DNA of 64,000 bases from Alkalinema sp. CACIAM 70d (GTDB taxonomy: Bacteria; Cyanobacteriota; Cyanobacteriia; Leptolyngbyales; Leptolyngbyaceae), in the NCBI GenBank assembly GCA_002148405.1, contig MUGG01000190.1:1-64000 (forward strand), read 5' to 3'. The position numbers and the translations under genes are program-made. Within the stretch, counting starts at the first letter, position 1; the number at the start of each line of letters is the position of its first letter. The notes under the pieces are model-generated. The model made no database searches, was not told where the DNA came from, and saw nothing but the letters and a program-made list of their open reading frames with translations. This document shows positions 43,682-52,152 of the stretch, in pieces.

Positions 43682-45235
43682 ATGTTTATGGCATCTCCAC
43701 TCAGTTTTTCATCTTCTGAGTCTTCTTTTCAGTCTGATCGATCGACCGATCACAAAGCTGATCCGTTTGTAAGCTCTGCCTCAGCAGCAGATCAGCACCA
43801 CCCTAACAATCTCCATCCATCTGCCGTGGTGAACCAAGAGACTGATTTAGATAGCATTTTCACGTTGATTGGGAAAGTTCTTCCCTTCGAAGCGTGCTTG
43901 TATCATCAAATCCTCCCCCTTTCGATCCAAGGGAGCAAGCTGCGACTGGGCATGGTCAATCTACAAGATGCAGCAGCTTTGGACTATGTGCGTCGCATTT
44001 TGGCGTTTCTTAACTACTCGTTAATCCCTCAAAATATTACTTCAGAAACTCACCATAAGGTTCTGTCGGCCTATTTAAACTTAGTTGAAAATCGCGCCAG
44101 AAAACCGTCTGTCCTTGCCCCAACATCAGTGAGCCGATTAGGCGCTAAAGTACAGCCAACACCTCCCCAGCCCCCACCGATTAATCCTGCTTCGTTGAAA
44201 GAAACCCTCGTGCTGGAAAGTCCTGAGACTTTGACGGACTGGAATATTCCTTCCCTGCACCGCAGCACAACAACCCAAGATGGCAAAACCTGTCTTCAAG
44301 AGGATGGGGCAGATGCTTCTGACGTAGTCTTCCCCGAAATTCAACCCATCCCGCAATCCCCTTTTGCGTCCCCTAGCGCCAACCCGTCCCATCCGATCGA
44401 GGGGACGAGGATTGATCCCACCCCATTAACCTCCTCAGCCCCCCCCTTAGAAGACACCGCCATTGCAAAGCCCCCACTGACCCAAGAAGTGACCTCCCCA
44501 TCCGAGGGCAATCGGAGCAATCCACTGCCTAGTCATCATCCGGTCAATTCTGATCTGGCGTCTGTATCCGTGGCAGTTCCCCCCTTTCCCTGGCCAGAAA
44601 ATGCGCTCCCATCCCTTAAAATTTCGCCTCAGTATCTCGACAGTTCTCCCGAAATTCTCAGTCACCTACCACCTCAGCAACTCATTCAAGAACTCCTGGG
44701 TCGTATCGTAGAAGATGGGATTGGCCGGTTGTATTTTGAGCGTCAGCCCCAAGGGGGGCGCGTTCTCTGGAGCGAGAATGGTGTAGTTAAATCGATGCTG
44801 GACAACCTCAGTAAGGAATTATTTGACGGGTTGTTATATCAGCTTAAGCGCTTAATGCGTTTACCCTTGAAGCCGATCAATCAGCCCCTACAGGTTGAGA
44901 TTGAACGGCTGTATGAACGCAACCGCATTTTGCTACGGTTGCGCATCATTCCGAAACCGACAGGAGAAGAGGCAACTCTGCAAGTGTTGCGCGGTGCAGC
45001 CTTAAAGTTCTACCAGCAGCAGCAGTTAACGAATCTCAGCCGGGATACGTTGACAATTGCCAAGGAACTGCAACACAAAATTACTGAGCTACACAATCGC
45101 GCTCGTATTAACCTCGCTTCCACCGATGGCAAAACCAATGGCCTGGATTTAGATCGGTTAATCCAATCCGTGGAAGATCAGTTAACCCGTCTCAAGGAAT
45201 TGAAGCGGCAACAGGAAGAGCGGGATTTGTCCTAG
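43682..45235 (+). CDS. PilB/GspE-like protein lacking the ATPase domain
   Basis: A 517-residue protein. Residues about 55-150 resemble the MshEN domain of type IV pilus/type II secretion ATPases (LPFEACLYHQILPL, RLGMVNLQDAAALDYVRRIL), some of which bind cyclic di-GMP. A Pro/Ser-rich linker (about 150-325) follows. Residues 330-450 resemble the region just before the ATPase core (LIQELLGRIVEDGIGRLYFER, later VEIERLYERNRILLRLRIIP). There is no Walker A GxxGxGKT motif or Walker B, so it cannot be a motor. It may be a c-di-GMP receptor or adaptor of the pilus base. Single gene. Confidence 0.6.
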   Translation: MFMASPLSFSSSESSFQSDRSTDHKADPFVSSASAADQHHPNNLHPSAVVNQETDLDSIFTLIGKVLPFEACLYHQILPLSIQGSKLRLGMVNLQDAAALDYVRRILAFLNYSLIPQNITSETHHKVLSAYLNLVENRARKPSVLAPTSVSRLGAKVQPTPPQPPPINPASLKETLVLESPETLTDWNIPSLHRSTTTQDGKTCLQEDGADASDVVFPEIQPIPQSPFASPSANPSHPIEGTRIDPTPLTSSAPPLEDTAIAKPPLTQEVTSPSEGNRSNPLPSHHPVNSDLASVSVAVPPFPWPENALPSLKISPQYLDSSPEILSHLPPQQLIQELLGRIVEDGIGRLYFERQPQGGRVLWSENGVVKSMLDNLSKELFDGLLYQLKRLMRLPLKPINQPLQVEIERLYERNRILLRLRIIPKPTGEEATLQVLRGAALKFYQQQQLTNLSRDTLTIAKELQHKITELHNRARINLASTDGKTNGLDLDRLIQSVEDQLTRLKELKRQQEERDLS

Positions 45236-45271
45236 CGTCGATTTCTAGACCAGTCCCAACCCAGGTGATTT

Positions 45272-46540
45272 CTAGAAAAAATCCCAACAAAAGGGGGGTG
45301 GACTTTGCCACGCTTGGGTCAGGTGAGTGAGGATTGTGCGATCGCCCTGCCAATGAACTTCCTCGGTCCAGAGCAGATCCTCAACTGTACGGGTTCCAGC
45401 AAACAGGACGCTGAGGTGCTCGATCGACAGGGTAAGGATGGCAGGGGCTTCCGCCAATGACGGTAAAGGAGTACAAGTCATGCGGCCCTCTGCACAGTCA
45501 ACCCACCACTGCGAATCCCCTAAAATTGCGTCCTGAACTTGCATAGCCAAACTAAACGGGGCTGTAGGTTGCACTGGACGGGACGTTAGCGCAGCTTGGC
45601 AGTCTACTAAACGCCACATGAAGCTACTGCCGATTTCTCCTAGGCGATGGCTGAACCGGAACAAGATGCGATCGTGCCCTTGGGGTAGGACGCGATCCTG
45701 CTGTTGCAGTAAATGGGGAAAGGGATCCGCGCTGTGGGTATGCCAAATCAGGCGGGAAAACTGATCGCGCAAACTTCGTAGGAAGGTCAAAATTCCTCGG
45801 TAGCCTGCTAGATTTAAGGCCACCCATTCCCGCACGACCGCGATCGGTTTAGTGCCATAGATTGCCTGTTGTTCCACCCCCAGCAGGACATACCCCAAGA
45901 GTGTTTCGCCGTCCCAATAGCCCCATAAATCCTGGCCTGGAAGCGGTTGAAACCATGCCTCCCACTGCCGATCGGATCGCAGTAGCCAACCGTTATTTTG
46001 CAGCGCGACCTGTTGATAGAGGGTTTGGACGGCAGGGTGTTCCCTAGGGGTAATGGGTTGGACAGTTCCCGATCGCGGGTATTTAGGTAAGTGCTGTGGG
46101 GCGATCGGATATTGATAAACTTGCCCAACCCAGCCCCAGCCCAAACTGCGATAAAAGCCGTGCTGGAAGGGATAGAGCATGAGTAAAGGGATGTGTTGCG
46201 CCTGGGCTTGGTGGATCGCCTGGGTCAGCATCCAGTGGGCGATCGACTGGCCTCGGCATTCCGGCGCAACGGCTACTCCGCCTAGCCCGATCGCGGGAAT
46301 CACGCTGCCTAAACAGGCAATTTGCAACTCCAGTTCCGCATAGGTGGCGACGACGCGATCGATCTGGGAATCCGTGACGACCCAGCGCCGTCGATCGGGC
46401 AACTGCAACCCTTGGCCAAACCAGCCCTCTTGCACCTGCTGATTGGATTGAGTGGGCACAAAGGCAAAGCGAGTCAGACGGGCGATCTCAGGTAAATCTG
46501 CCGCTTCGGCCAGTCGAACAGTGAGAGATGAATTCAACAT
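45272..46540 (-). CDS. Eis-like GNAT acetyltransferase
   Basis: A 422-residue protein with an N-terminal GNAT domain (SVIPAIGLGGVAVAPECRGQ acetyl-CoA region, YPFQHGFYRSLGWGWVG), a second GNAT-like domain, and a C-terminal SCP2-like sterol-carrier fold (about residues 310-420). This three-part architecture is that of Eis, which acetylates amines of aminoglycosides or proteins. The substrate is unknown. Start at 46540 (ATG) rather than an upstream TTG. A terminator separates it from the preceding pam68 gene. Confidence 0.82.
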   Translation of the reverse strand: MLNSSLTVRLAEAADLPEIARLTRFAFVPTQSNQQVQEGWFGQGLQLPDRRRWVVTDSQIDRVVATYAELELQIACLGSVIPAIGLGGVAVAPECRGQSIAHWMLTQAIHQAQAQHIPLLMLYPFQHGFYRSLGWGWVGQVYQYPIAPQHLPKYPRSGTVQPITPREHPAVQTLYQQVALQNNGWLLRSDRQWEAWFQPLPGQDLWGYWDGETLLGYVLLGVEQQAIYGTKPIAVVREWVALNLAGYRGILTFLRSLRDQFSRLIWHTHSADPFPHLLQQQDRVLPQGHDRILFRFSHRLGEIGSSFMWRLVDCQAALTSRPVQPTAPFSLAMQVQDAILGDSQWWVDCAEGRMTCTPLPSLAEAPAILTLSIEHLSVLFAGTRTVEDLLWTEEVHWQGDRTILTHLTQAWQSPPPFCWDFF

Positions 46541-46555
46541 ACACAATCAGCAGAC

Positions 46556-46604
46556 AAAAGAAGAGGTGCAGACCTAGACATCATTCTAGAATCTACACCT
46601 CTTC
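46556..46604 (-). terminator. Terminator of the rpsO-pam68 unit
   Basis: On the minus strand GAAGAGGTG(T)AGA pairs with TCT(G)CACCTCTTC, with a nested CTAGA/TCTAG stem, followed by TTTTG. It lies 47 bases past the pam68 stop. Confidence 0.75.
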
Positions 46605-46650
46605 AGGCTTTCGCCAACCCCACAAGGGGGTAGTGCGCTAAGTGCAAAAA

Positions 46651-47166
46651 TTATCGGTCTTTAGAAGGGGATGATTTTGACTGCTGGGCACGGGCTTCTT
46701 TCCAGGCTTGAATCAAGCGACCAGTGTTGGTGCCAAATTCGTCAGCGCCCAAGAGAGAACCCACCCGAGCCTCATCCCAAGATGCAGAGAACAGACCGTA
46801 GGATAAGCCCAAAACTCCGAGGCCAAAGAACCCTAAACTCACGAGCAGGACGGCTGTATTCGGAATTTTGTAGTGGAGTTGAATTACCAGTAGGTAGCTG
46901 ACCACAAAGGTTGCCATGCCTAAAAAGGTAGGAACTCCGCTGAAGAAAGCCATCCGCCGAGCCATGCGTTGACTGACAACTTCAGGAACCCCCATGCCAC
47001 CCGGCTTAGCGCTGGCCGATCGCTCGGCTTTTTCAGGTTGACTCTGGTTCTCAGAACTTGCCCGGGCCTCCGCTGGCTTTGCTGCCTTTTTTTTCGAGGC
47101 ACCTGGTTCAAAGGGAAGGCGTTCAGAAGCGGATTCTTGCTTAGACTTTTGCGGTTCAGCCGACAT
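46651..47166 (-). CDS. PAM68-family photosystem assembly protein
   Basis: A 171-residue protein with a charged, Lys/Ser/Glu-rich N-terminus (residues 1-75) and two membrane helices (about 82-106 and 117-138), ending in WDEARVGSLLGADEFGTN. This matches the DUF3464/PAM68 family, whose plant and cyanobacterial members help assemble photosystem II. ATG at 47166 is taken, with rpsO 25 bp upstream on the same strand, the usual cyanobacterial neighbourhood. Confidence 0.88.
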   Translation of the reverse strand: MSAEPQKSKQESASERLPFEPGASKKKAAKPAEARASSENQSQPEKAERSASAKPGGMGVPEVVSQRMARRMAFFSGVPTFLGMATFVVSYLLVIQLHYKIPNTAVLLVSLGFFGLGVLGLSYGLFSASWDEARVGSLLGADEFGTNTGRLIQAWKEARAQQSKSSPSKDR

Positions 47167-47191
47167 AGGGAGCACTCTGCCAAATAAGGTC

Positions 47192-47461
47192 TTAACCGCG
47201 AATACCCAGACGAGTAATCAGTGCGCGGTAGTGGGCATTATCCTTACCTTGGATGTAGGCAAGTAGACGCTTACGGGTTCCGATCATGCGCAACAGACCC
47301 ATGCGGGAAGCGTGATCTTTCTTGTTGGTCTTGAGGTGCGCACTGAGCTTGTTAATGCGCTCCGTCAAGATGGCAACTTGCACCTCAGCGGATCCAGTAT
47401 CGGTTTCGTGGGTTTGGTAATCAGAAATGATTTCTTGCTTACGAGTTTGCAGCAAAGCCAT
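47192..47461 (-). CDS. rpsO: 30S ribosomal protein S15
   Basis: Small-subunit protein that binds the central domain of 16S rRNA. It has the S15 signature of HETDTGSAEVQVAILTERI and the tail LLAYIQGKDNAHYRALITRLGIRG (in part). The 89-residue length is exact for S15 from ATG 47461; the in-frame upstream extension is not S15. It probably has its own promoter between the PPTase gene and itself, and is followed by the pam68 gene. Confidence 0.97.
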   Translation of the reverse strand: MALLQTRKQEIISDYQTHETDTGSAEVQVAILTERINKLSAHLKTNKKDHASRMGLLRMIGTRKRLLAYIQGKDNAHYRALITRLGIRG

Positions 47462-47510
47462 GGGATTATTGCGTTTCCTTGCTTTAAGTTTTAGACAGCA
47501 GTTAACAATA

Positions 47511-48218
47511 CTAGCATAGGAACTCCCCGCTTTGGAAAGAGTTGAAGGAGATCGCGATTTCCCCATGGGCCACGGCGATCGCGCCGACGAACCCGTCGGT
47601 CAGCGGCAGTTCCCGCAATTGCCATGCAGTGGGAGGACTTTCTGGGAGGGTGATGATGCGGACAGGTTCCTCCTGGGCCGATCGACCTAGGGCGAGTTGC
47701 AGGTGCTGGAGTTTGCCCAAGCCTTCCCCGGTGGCTTTGAGGAAGGCTTCTTTGCACGTCCAGTAGCGGAAAAACAGCGTTTCCCGATCGGCGATCGGGG
47801 CGGACATGATCTGGGCATGTTCATCGGGGGCGTAGAAGCGGGCCGTGAGCTGGTCTAACTGTGGTATGGGACGGATTTTTTCCAGGTCAACGCCGATCGC
47901 GGCTCCCTGGGTGAGGGCAATGAGGGATTGATCCTCGGAATGGGCCAGATTGAACTGCCAGCCAGAATTGGCGGGATAGGCCAAGTCAGGCTTGCCGTGG
48001 GCTCCATAGGAAAATTGCAAGCGCTCTGGCGCAATTCCCAGACATTGCCCCAGTAACCCCCGCAGGATGCCCCGCCCTGCAATAAATCGATCGCGGTGCA
48101 GGGGTTTGACAAAGCGATCGGCCCGTTGCTGCTCATCCGGTGACAGGCGTTGGGCATAGTGGGCCAGTTGGCTGCGATCGCAGTCAAGTCCTGCTTGCCA
48201 AAGATGTACGGTTGCCAT
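47511..48218 (-). CDS. 4'-phosphopantetheinyl transferase (HetI/Sfp type)
   Basis: Transfers the phosphopantetheine arm of CoA to carrier proteins of fatty acid, polyketide or peptide synthases. Motifs: FSYGAHGKPDLA, FNLAHSED, IGVDLEKI and FRYWTCKEAFLKATGEGL, containing the Mg2+-binding Asp and Glu. The 235-residue length fits the Sfp class, which is the only PPTase type in most cyanobacteria. It lies 24 bp after the DUF2834-like gene on the same strand. Confidence 0.92.
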   Translation of the reverse strand: MATVHLWQAGLDCDRSQLAHYAQRLSPDEQQRADRFVKPLHRDRFIAGRGILRGLLGQCLGIAPERLQFSYGAHGKPDLAYPANSGWQFNLAHSEDQSLIALTQGAAIGVDLEKIRPIPQLDQLTARFYAPDEHAQIMSAPIADRETLFFRYWTCKEAFLKATGEGLGKLQHLQLALGRSAQEEPVRIITLPESPPTAWQLRELPLTDGFVGAIAVAHGEIAISFNSFQSGEFLC

Positions 48219-48242
48219 CGTCGTTGCTATCGTCGTTGCCGC

Positions 48243-48911
48243 CTAGGCTGGAGTGCTAGCGGGGGGTGCTGAATTGTCCGGCAGGGAGGGTCGCCACAGC
48301 AGATAGCCCAAGGTGCCGAAGAGGGGAAGGCAGGAGACGATCCAGAAAATCCAGCGATCGGTTATGCCGCGCCGTGCCATGTCGTCCCCCAGTAGTGTGG
48401 GAAAGAGCAGCGAGAGGAGACAGAAATCTAAGCTCATGACGTGGATAAACCGACTGGTGCGCCACTGCTGGACAAAATCCGCCCAGTCGCCCTGGCTGAA
48501 GCCAAGGTAGAGCATTGTGCCTGCTGCTAGAGCAATGACGATCGCCAGCCAGCGGGAATCCCACAGTTTAATCACCCAGTTTTTCGGCCCTACAAAGGCG
48601 GGATTATCTTTACGGAAAATTAGATAGGGCAGGATGGCGAAAGCTCCCACTGCAAAGGATCCTGCGGAAAAGGCCCAGGCGGGAAGTTTTTGGCCGCGTC
48701 CATCGCTGTAGAGCAGGCAGCCGTAGGCTAAGGGCAACACGCCCATAATGTTGAACAAATTGACGATCAACGGATTAATGCCGTCAAATTTTCCGGTAGA
48801 AAGGCGAAGAATTAGGTCGAGGGTGTCTGGTCGATCGGGGGGAGCCAGCAGGAAGGCATACCCAACGAAACCGATCCACAGGACTGCTAAAAAAATCGAT
48901 CGAAGTAGCAT
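48243..48911 (-). CDS. Six- to seven-helix membrane protein
   Basis: A 222-residue membrane protein with about six helices and conserved-looking loops (APPDRPDTLDLILRLSTGKFDG in part, IFRKDNPAFVGPKNW). The last two helices resemble DUF2834-type proteins. No function known. ATG at 48911 is chosen; the frame is open further up. It heads the short row with the phosphopantetheinyl transferase gene. Confidence 0.6.
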   Translation of the reverse strand: MLLRSIFLAVLWIGFVGYAFLLAPPDRPDTLDLILRLSTGKFDGINPLIVNLFNIMGVLPLAYGCLLYSDGRGQKLPAWAFSAGSFAVGAFAILPYLIFRKDNPAFVGPKNWVIKLWDSRWLAIVIALAAGTMLYLGFSQGDWADFVQQWRTSRFIHVMSLDFCLLSLLFPTLLGDDMARRGITDRWIFWIVSCLPLFGTLGYLLWRPSLPDNSAPPASTPA

Positions 48912-48979
48912 AGGAACTTGCCAGGAGTCTCGGTTTAAGGGTAGCAATATGAAGCTGATCGATCGGCTAATCATTTTTG

Positions 48980-49018
48980 GGATGACCAGCGTGGATGACT
49001 AGCTTGGATGACCAGCGT
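48980..49018 (+). repeat. Three tandem copies of a 13-bp unit
   Basis: GGATGACCAGCGT, GGATGACTAGCTT, GGATGACCAGCGT at 48980, 48993 and 49006, about 35 bases upstream of cutA. Confidence 0.85.
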
Positions 49019-49053
49019 TGATTCACTAGTTGCTTCAGTATAGAAAGAGAACG

Positions 49054-49383
49054 ATGGCTGAGACGAGTCAATACTGCACCGTTCTGGTGACGGTACCCAA
49101 TGGCACGATCGCCGAAACGATCGCCCATGCCTTGCTAGAAGCAAAACTGGCGGCCTGTGTCAGTCTGTTTCCCGTCACGTCGATTTACACCTGGCAGGGC
49201 GAAGTGCAGCAGGAGGGCGAAGTGCAACTGCTGATTAAAACGGACTTGGTGCGGTTTAGTGAGCTTGAAGCGATGGTGCGATCGCTCCATCCCTACGAGG
49301 TACCGGAAGTGATTGCGCTGCCGATCGTGGCAGGCTCCCCACCCTACCTCCAGTGGATTGCTGAACAGGTGACGGGAGCGTAA
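49054..49383 (+). CDS. cutA: CutA divalent-ion tolerance family protein
   Basis: A 109-residue trimeric ferredoxin-like protein. Family motifs are LLEAKLAACVSLFPVTSIYTWQGEVQ (partial), VQLLIKTD and HPYEVPEVIALPIV. Named for copper tolerance in E. coli, it is structurally PII-like and its exact role in cyanobacteria is unclear. AAAGAGA precedes the ATG at 49054. Confidence 0.92.
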   Translation: MAETSQYCTVLVTVPNGTIAETIAHALLEAKLAACVSLFPVTSIYTWQGEVQQEGEVQLLIKTDLVRFSELEAMVRSLHPYEVPEVIALPIVAGSPPYLQWIAEQVTGA

Positions 49384-49416
49384 CGATCGGTAGGCCAGTT
49401 AAATTTACAGCGAAAT

Positions 49417-50370
49417 CTAAAGAGTTCTGGGCACTATGCCGAGGCGATCGAGCAGGTCAGCGTCGTGGTTGCGGGAAGGATTGGGGGCCGTTAGCAACAC
49501 GGGGCCGGTGAAGATTGAGTTGGCTCCGGCGAGGAAACAGAGGGCCTGTAGCTCATCGCTCATCTGGGAGCGGCCTGCGGTCAAGCGCACGATCGCCTTG
49601 GGGAAGAGGATGCGCGTGGTGGCAATCATCCGCACCAGGTCAATGGGATCGACGGGGGGCGCGTTTTCCAGGGGGGTGCCTGCGATCGGAATCAGGCTGT
49701 TGATGGGAATGGACTCCGGTGTGGGATCCAAGGTGGTTAAGGCTTCCAGAAATTCCAAGCGATCGGTTTCCGACTCACCCATGCCGACAATGCCTCCGCA
49801 ACAGACGGAAATTCCGGCATCACTGACCGCTTTAATCGTATTGAGTCGATCCTGGTAGGTGCGGGTGGTAATGATTTTTTCGTAGTAGTTGGGTGAGGTG
49901 TCTAGGTTGTGGTTATAGGCGGTTAAGCCCGCTTCCTTGAGTTGCTGGGCTTGGTGGGGTTGCAGCATGCCCAAGGTGCAGCAGACTTCCATATCCAGGG
50001 CTGCCACCTGTCGCACCATGTCGAGGACGCGATCGAACTGGGCTCCATCCCGCACTTCCCGCCATGCTGCCCCCATGCAGAACCGGGTGGCTCCGGCGGC
50101 TTTAGCGGCCTGGGCCTCTGCCAAGACGGTGTCCGTTTGCATCAGTGGTTCGGGTTTGAGGCCGGAGTTGTTGTGCACGCTTTGGGAGCAGTAGCCGCAA
50201 TCTTCTGGGCAAGCTCCGCTTTTGATATTGCCTAAGGTGCAGAGTTGCATCGCCCGAGGATCGTGGTGCGATCGATGTACCTGCTGGGCCTCGAACATCA
50301 AATCGGGCAAGGGTTGGGAATAGATTTGACGGATCCGATCGAGGGTTTTGGACGATGCAGCAGCAACCAT
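49417..50370 (-). CDS. bioB: Biotin synthase
   Basis: Radical-SAM enzyme that inserts sulfur into dethiobiotin. The CxxxCxxC cluster motif is ACPEDCGYCSQS; other hallmarks are GAAWREVRDG, CCTLGMLQ, YNHNLDTSPNYYEKIITTR (partial) and TAGRSQM. Length of 317 residues is normal from the ATG at 50370. It is divergent from the biotin transporter gene bioY, with a 317-bp spacer, suggesting joint control by biotin. Confidence 0.95.
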   Translation of the reverse strand: MVAAASSKTLDRIRQIYSQPLPDLMFEAQQVHRSHHDPRAMQLCTLGNIKSGACPEDCGYCSQSVHNNSGLKPEPLMQTDTVLAEAQAAKAAGATRFCMGAAWREVRDGAQFDRVLDMVRQVAALDMEVCCTLGMLQPHQAQQLKEAGLTAYNHNLDTSPNYYEKIITTRTYQDRLNTIKAVSDAGISVCCGGIVGMGESETDRLEFLEALTTLDPTPESIPINSLIPIAGTPLENAPPVDPIDLVRMIATTRILFPKAIVRLTAGRSQMSDELQALCFLAGANSIFTGPVLLTAPNPSRNHDADLLDRLGIVPRTL

Positions 50371-50496
50371 AGGTTTCAAGGTAAAGACGCTAAAGGATGT
50401 ACCAAATGAATCTAATTAATGATACAGATCTGCGTCCCCGACATTCCCTGCGAAAGGGTGCCTCAGGGGGAATTTCCGAGGGTTATTTTGCGACCT

Positions 50497-50521
50497 AGGT
50501 TGGCCACGGAATAGCCAACCT
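50497..50521. promoter_or_regulatory. Perfect 8-bp inverted repeat, possible biotin-linked operator
   Basis: AGGTTGGC, 9 bases, GCCAACCT, positioned in the middle of the divergent spacer. It does not resemble known BirA (TTGTAACC type) boxes. Confidence 0.3.
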
Positions 50522-50581
50522 GGGAGCGAAGGGACTCTGGCCCCTTGGGTCACCGGATGCCAGCCTTAGCCTGATACAATT

Positions 50582-50638
50582 CACAGAATGCTTGGACGGG
50601 CACAGAATGCTTGGACGGGCACAGAATGCTTTACCGGC
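50582..50638 (+). repeat. Three tandem copies of a 19-bp unit
   Basis: CACAGAATGCTTGGACGGG at 50582 and 50601 are identical; the third at 50620 has diverged at its end. The array is directly upstream of bioY. Confidence 0.85.
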
Positions 50639-50687
50639 CTACCGAGGGCTTGGGTAAGCCTAGGACGAACAAGCGTGGTGACGGTTC

Positions 50688-51272
50688 GTGGTGACGTTGA
50701 CTGAACTACTATGGGCATTGATTGGGTTGCTCCTGACGATCGGGGGTAACTTTTTGAAGGCTTCGATCGTGGGTTTGCCTTGGACTTGGAGCTTGCAGGG
50801 CATTCCGGCGCATTTCTTGGGGGTGAATTACCAAATTGGCGCTGTTTTGCTGGTGGGCTGTTTGGGGGGTAAGAATGCGGCGGTGATTTCTCAAATTGCC
50901 TATCTGGGGTTGGGCTTGGCGGGATTTCCCTTTTTTATGAATGGGGGTGGCATTGGTTACCTGCGAGAACCGACCTTTGGGTATCTGTTGGGATTTCTGC
51001 CGGGGGCTTGGCTCTGTGGCTATCTCGCGTTTCGGGCGGCACCGCGTTTGGAATGGTTGGCGGTGTGTTGCTTAAGTGGGTTGGCAACGATTCATGCAAC
51101 TGGGATGCTATACCTCAGTGCGGTGTATGGTCTGAAGTTGGCTGATGCGAGTAAGGTTCCATTGTTGCAGGCGCTGATGACCTATTCGGTGAATTTATTG
51201 CCGGGGCAATTGGCAGTGGTTTGCGCGATCGCGCTGGCGGCTTATGCGGTTCGTCGTGCCATGTTTTACTAA
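50688..51272 (+). CDS. bioY: Biotin transporter substrate-binding subunit BioY
   Basis: Membrane S-component that takes up biotin, working alone or with the ECF energising module. About six helices over 194 residues; the segment YLGLGLAGFPFFMNGGGIGYLREPTFGYLLGF (partial) is the BioY signature. Starts at a GTG. No bioM/bioN genes are next to it, as in most cyanobacteria. lspA follows 73 bp later and may be cotranscribed. Confidence 0.92.
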   Translation: MVTLTELLWALIGLLLTIGGNFLKASIVGLPWTWSLQGIPAHFLGVNYQIGAVLLVGCLGGKNAAVISQIAYLGLGLAGFPFFMNGGGIGYLREPTFGYLLGFLPGAWLCGYLAFRAAPRLEWLAVCCLSGLATIHATGMLYLSAVYGLKLADASKVPLLQALMTYSVNLLPGQLAVVCAIALAAYAVRRAMFY

Positions 51273-51331
51273 TCTCTGTGCTTTTATTAACCTGTGCTTT
51301 TACTAATCCGTGCTGTGTTTTACTAACCTTT
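51264..51331 (+). repeat. Four degenerate tandem copies spanning the bioY stop codon
   Basis: TTTTACTAATC(T)(C)TGTGC-like units begin at 51264, 51282, 51298 and 51318 and run from inside the bioY stop codon to just before lspA. Confidence 0.7.
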
Positions 51332-51345
51332 GATGGGCTGTCCCT

Positions 51346-51861
51346 ATGCGCAATCCGTTCTTTTGGCTACTAGCGATTTCCAGTTTGGTTCTCGATCGAC
51401 TGACGAAGTTGTGGATATTGGATCATTTACCGTTGTGTCCAAAGGGTTGGCCGTTTGAGCTTTGCCACAGTATTCCGATCGTGCCTGGAGTATTCCACCT
51501 AACCCATGTGTGGAATGATGGGGCGGCTTGGAGTAGTTTTCGGGGGGCGTGGTGGTTGCCGTTTTTGTCGTTGGCGGTGAGTTTGGGGCTGATGGGGTTG
51601 GCGTTTTTTGGCCCGAGGTTAAGTCGTTGGGAGCAGGCGGGTTATAGTTTGGTGTTTAGTGGCGCGATCGGGAATGGCATCGATCGCTTTGCGTTTGATG
51701 GTCATGTGGTGGATTTTTTAGATTTTCGGTTGATTCATTTTCCGGTGTTTAATGTGGCGGATACAGTGATTAATATTGGAATTGCTTGTCTGTTAATTGC
51801 GAGTTTCCGGCGTCCCAATCCAGCGAGTAAAGAGGATTCTGTAAAATCCAGTGGGCAGTGA
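51346..51861 (+). CDS. lspA: Lipoprotein signal peptidase (signal peptidase II)
   Basis: Aspartyl protease that removes signal peptides from diacylglyceryl-modified prolipoproteins after Lgt. Four membrane helices. The catalytic aspartates are in VVDFLDF and FNVADTVINIG, with the GAIGNGIDRF motif preceding. 171 residues is normal. The extra WPFELCHSIPIVPG segment after helix 1 is slightly longer than usual. Confidence 0.94.
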   Translation: MRNPFFWLLAISSLVLDRLTKLWILDHLPLCPKGWPFELCHSIPIVPGVFHLTHVWNDGAAWSSFRGAWWLPFLSLAVSLGLMGLAFFGPRLSRWEQAGYSLVFSGAIGNGIDRFAFDGHVVDFLDFRLIHFPVFNVADTVINIGIACLLIASFRRPNPASKEDSVKSSGQ

Positions 51862-51912
51862 TGCTGCTGGAAGGGGATGAGTTGTTGTGAGGGTTTGTCT
51901 CAGTGGCGCTAC

Positions 51913-52152
51913 CTATTTATGGGGGCGCAAGAGTCCCCGCTGAAGGACAAACCAAGGTAGACCTGCATTGTCGATCTGGACACAGATCTTCGTTGTGATG
52001 AAGGCTGCAACTTCTTCGTGCAGTCCTGTGGGTTCCAAATCAAATACCTCTCCATCGATCAGCTCGTAGTGGTTATCACTGCCATCGCGAGCAAGAAACT
52101 CTTCAAAGCTAAGTGGCTTCTGTTGAATTGCTGGATCAATTGCAATAGTCAT
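51913..52152 (-). pseudogene. Truncated Uma2-family nuclease gene
   Basis: Encodes only the first 79 residues of a Uma2 (DUF820) protein: TPFEEFLARDGSDNHYELIDGEVFDLEPTG-type N-terminus (LSFEEFLARDG, YELIDGEVFDLEPTG) up to LQRGLLRPHK, then a stop. Complete proteins run to about 190 residues and carry the catalytic Asp/Glu/Lys motif of the PD-(D/E)XK fold further on, which is missing here. It marks the left edge of the accessory island. Confidence 0.75.

Larger units (their letters stand above)
50371..50687. other. Divergent bioB-bioY control region
   Basis: Contains an 8-bp hairpin AGGTTGGC / GCCAACCT (50497-50521), a TACAAT word (50575-50580) and three tandem copies of a 19-bp unit (50582-50638). 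No classical BirA or BioR box is recognised. Confidence 0.5.
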
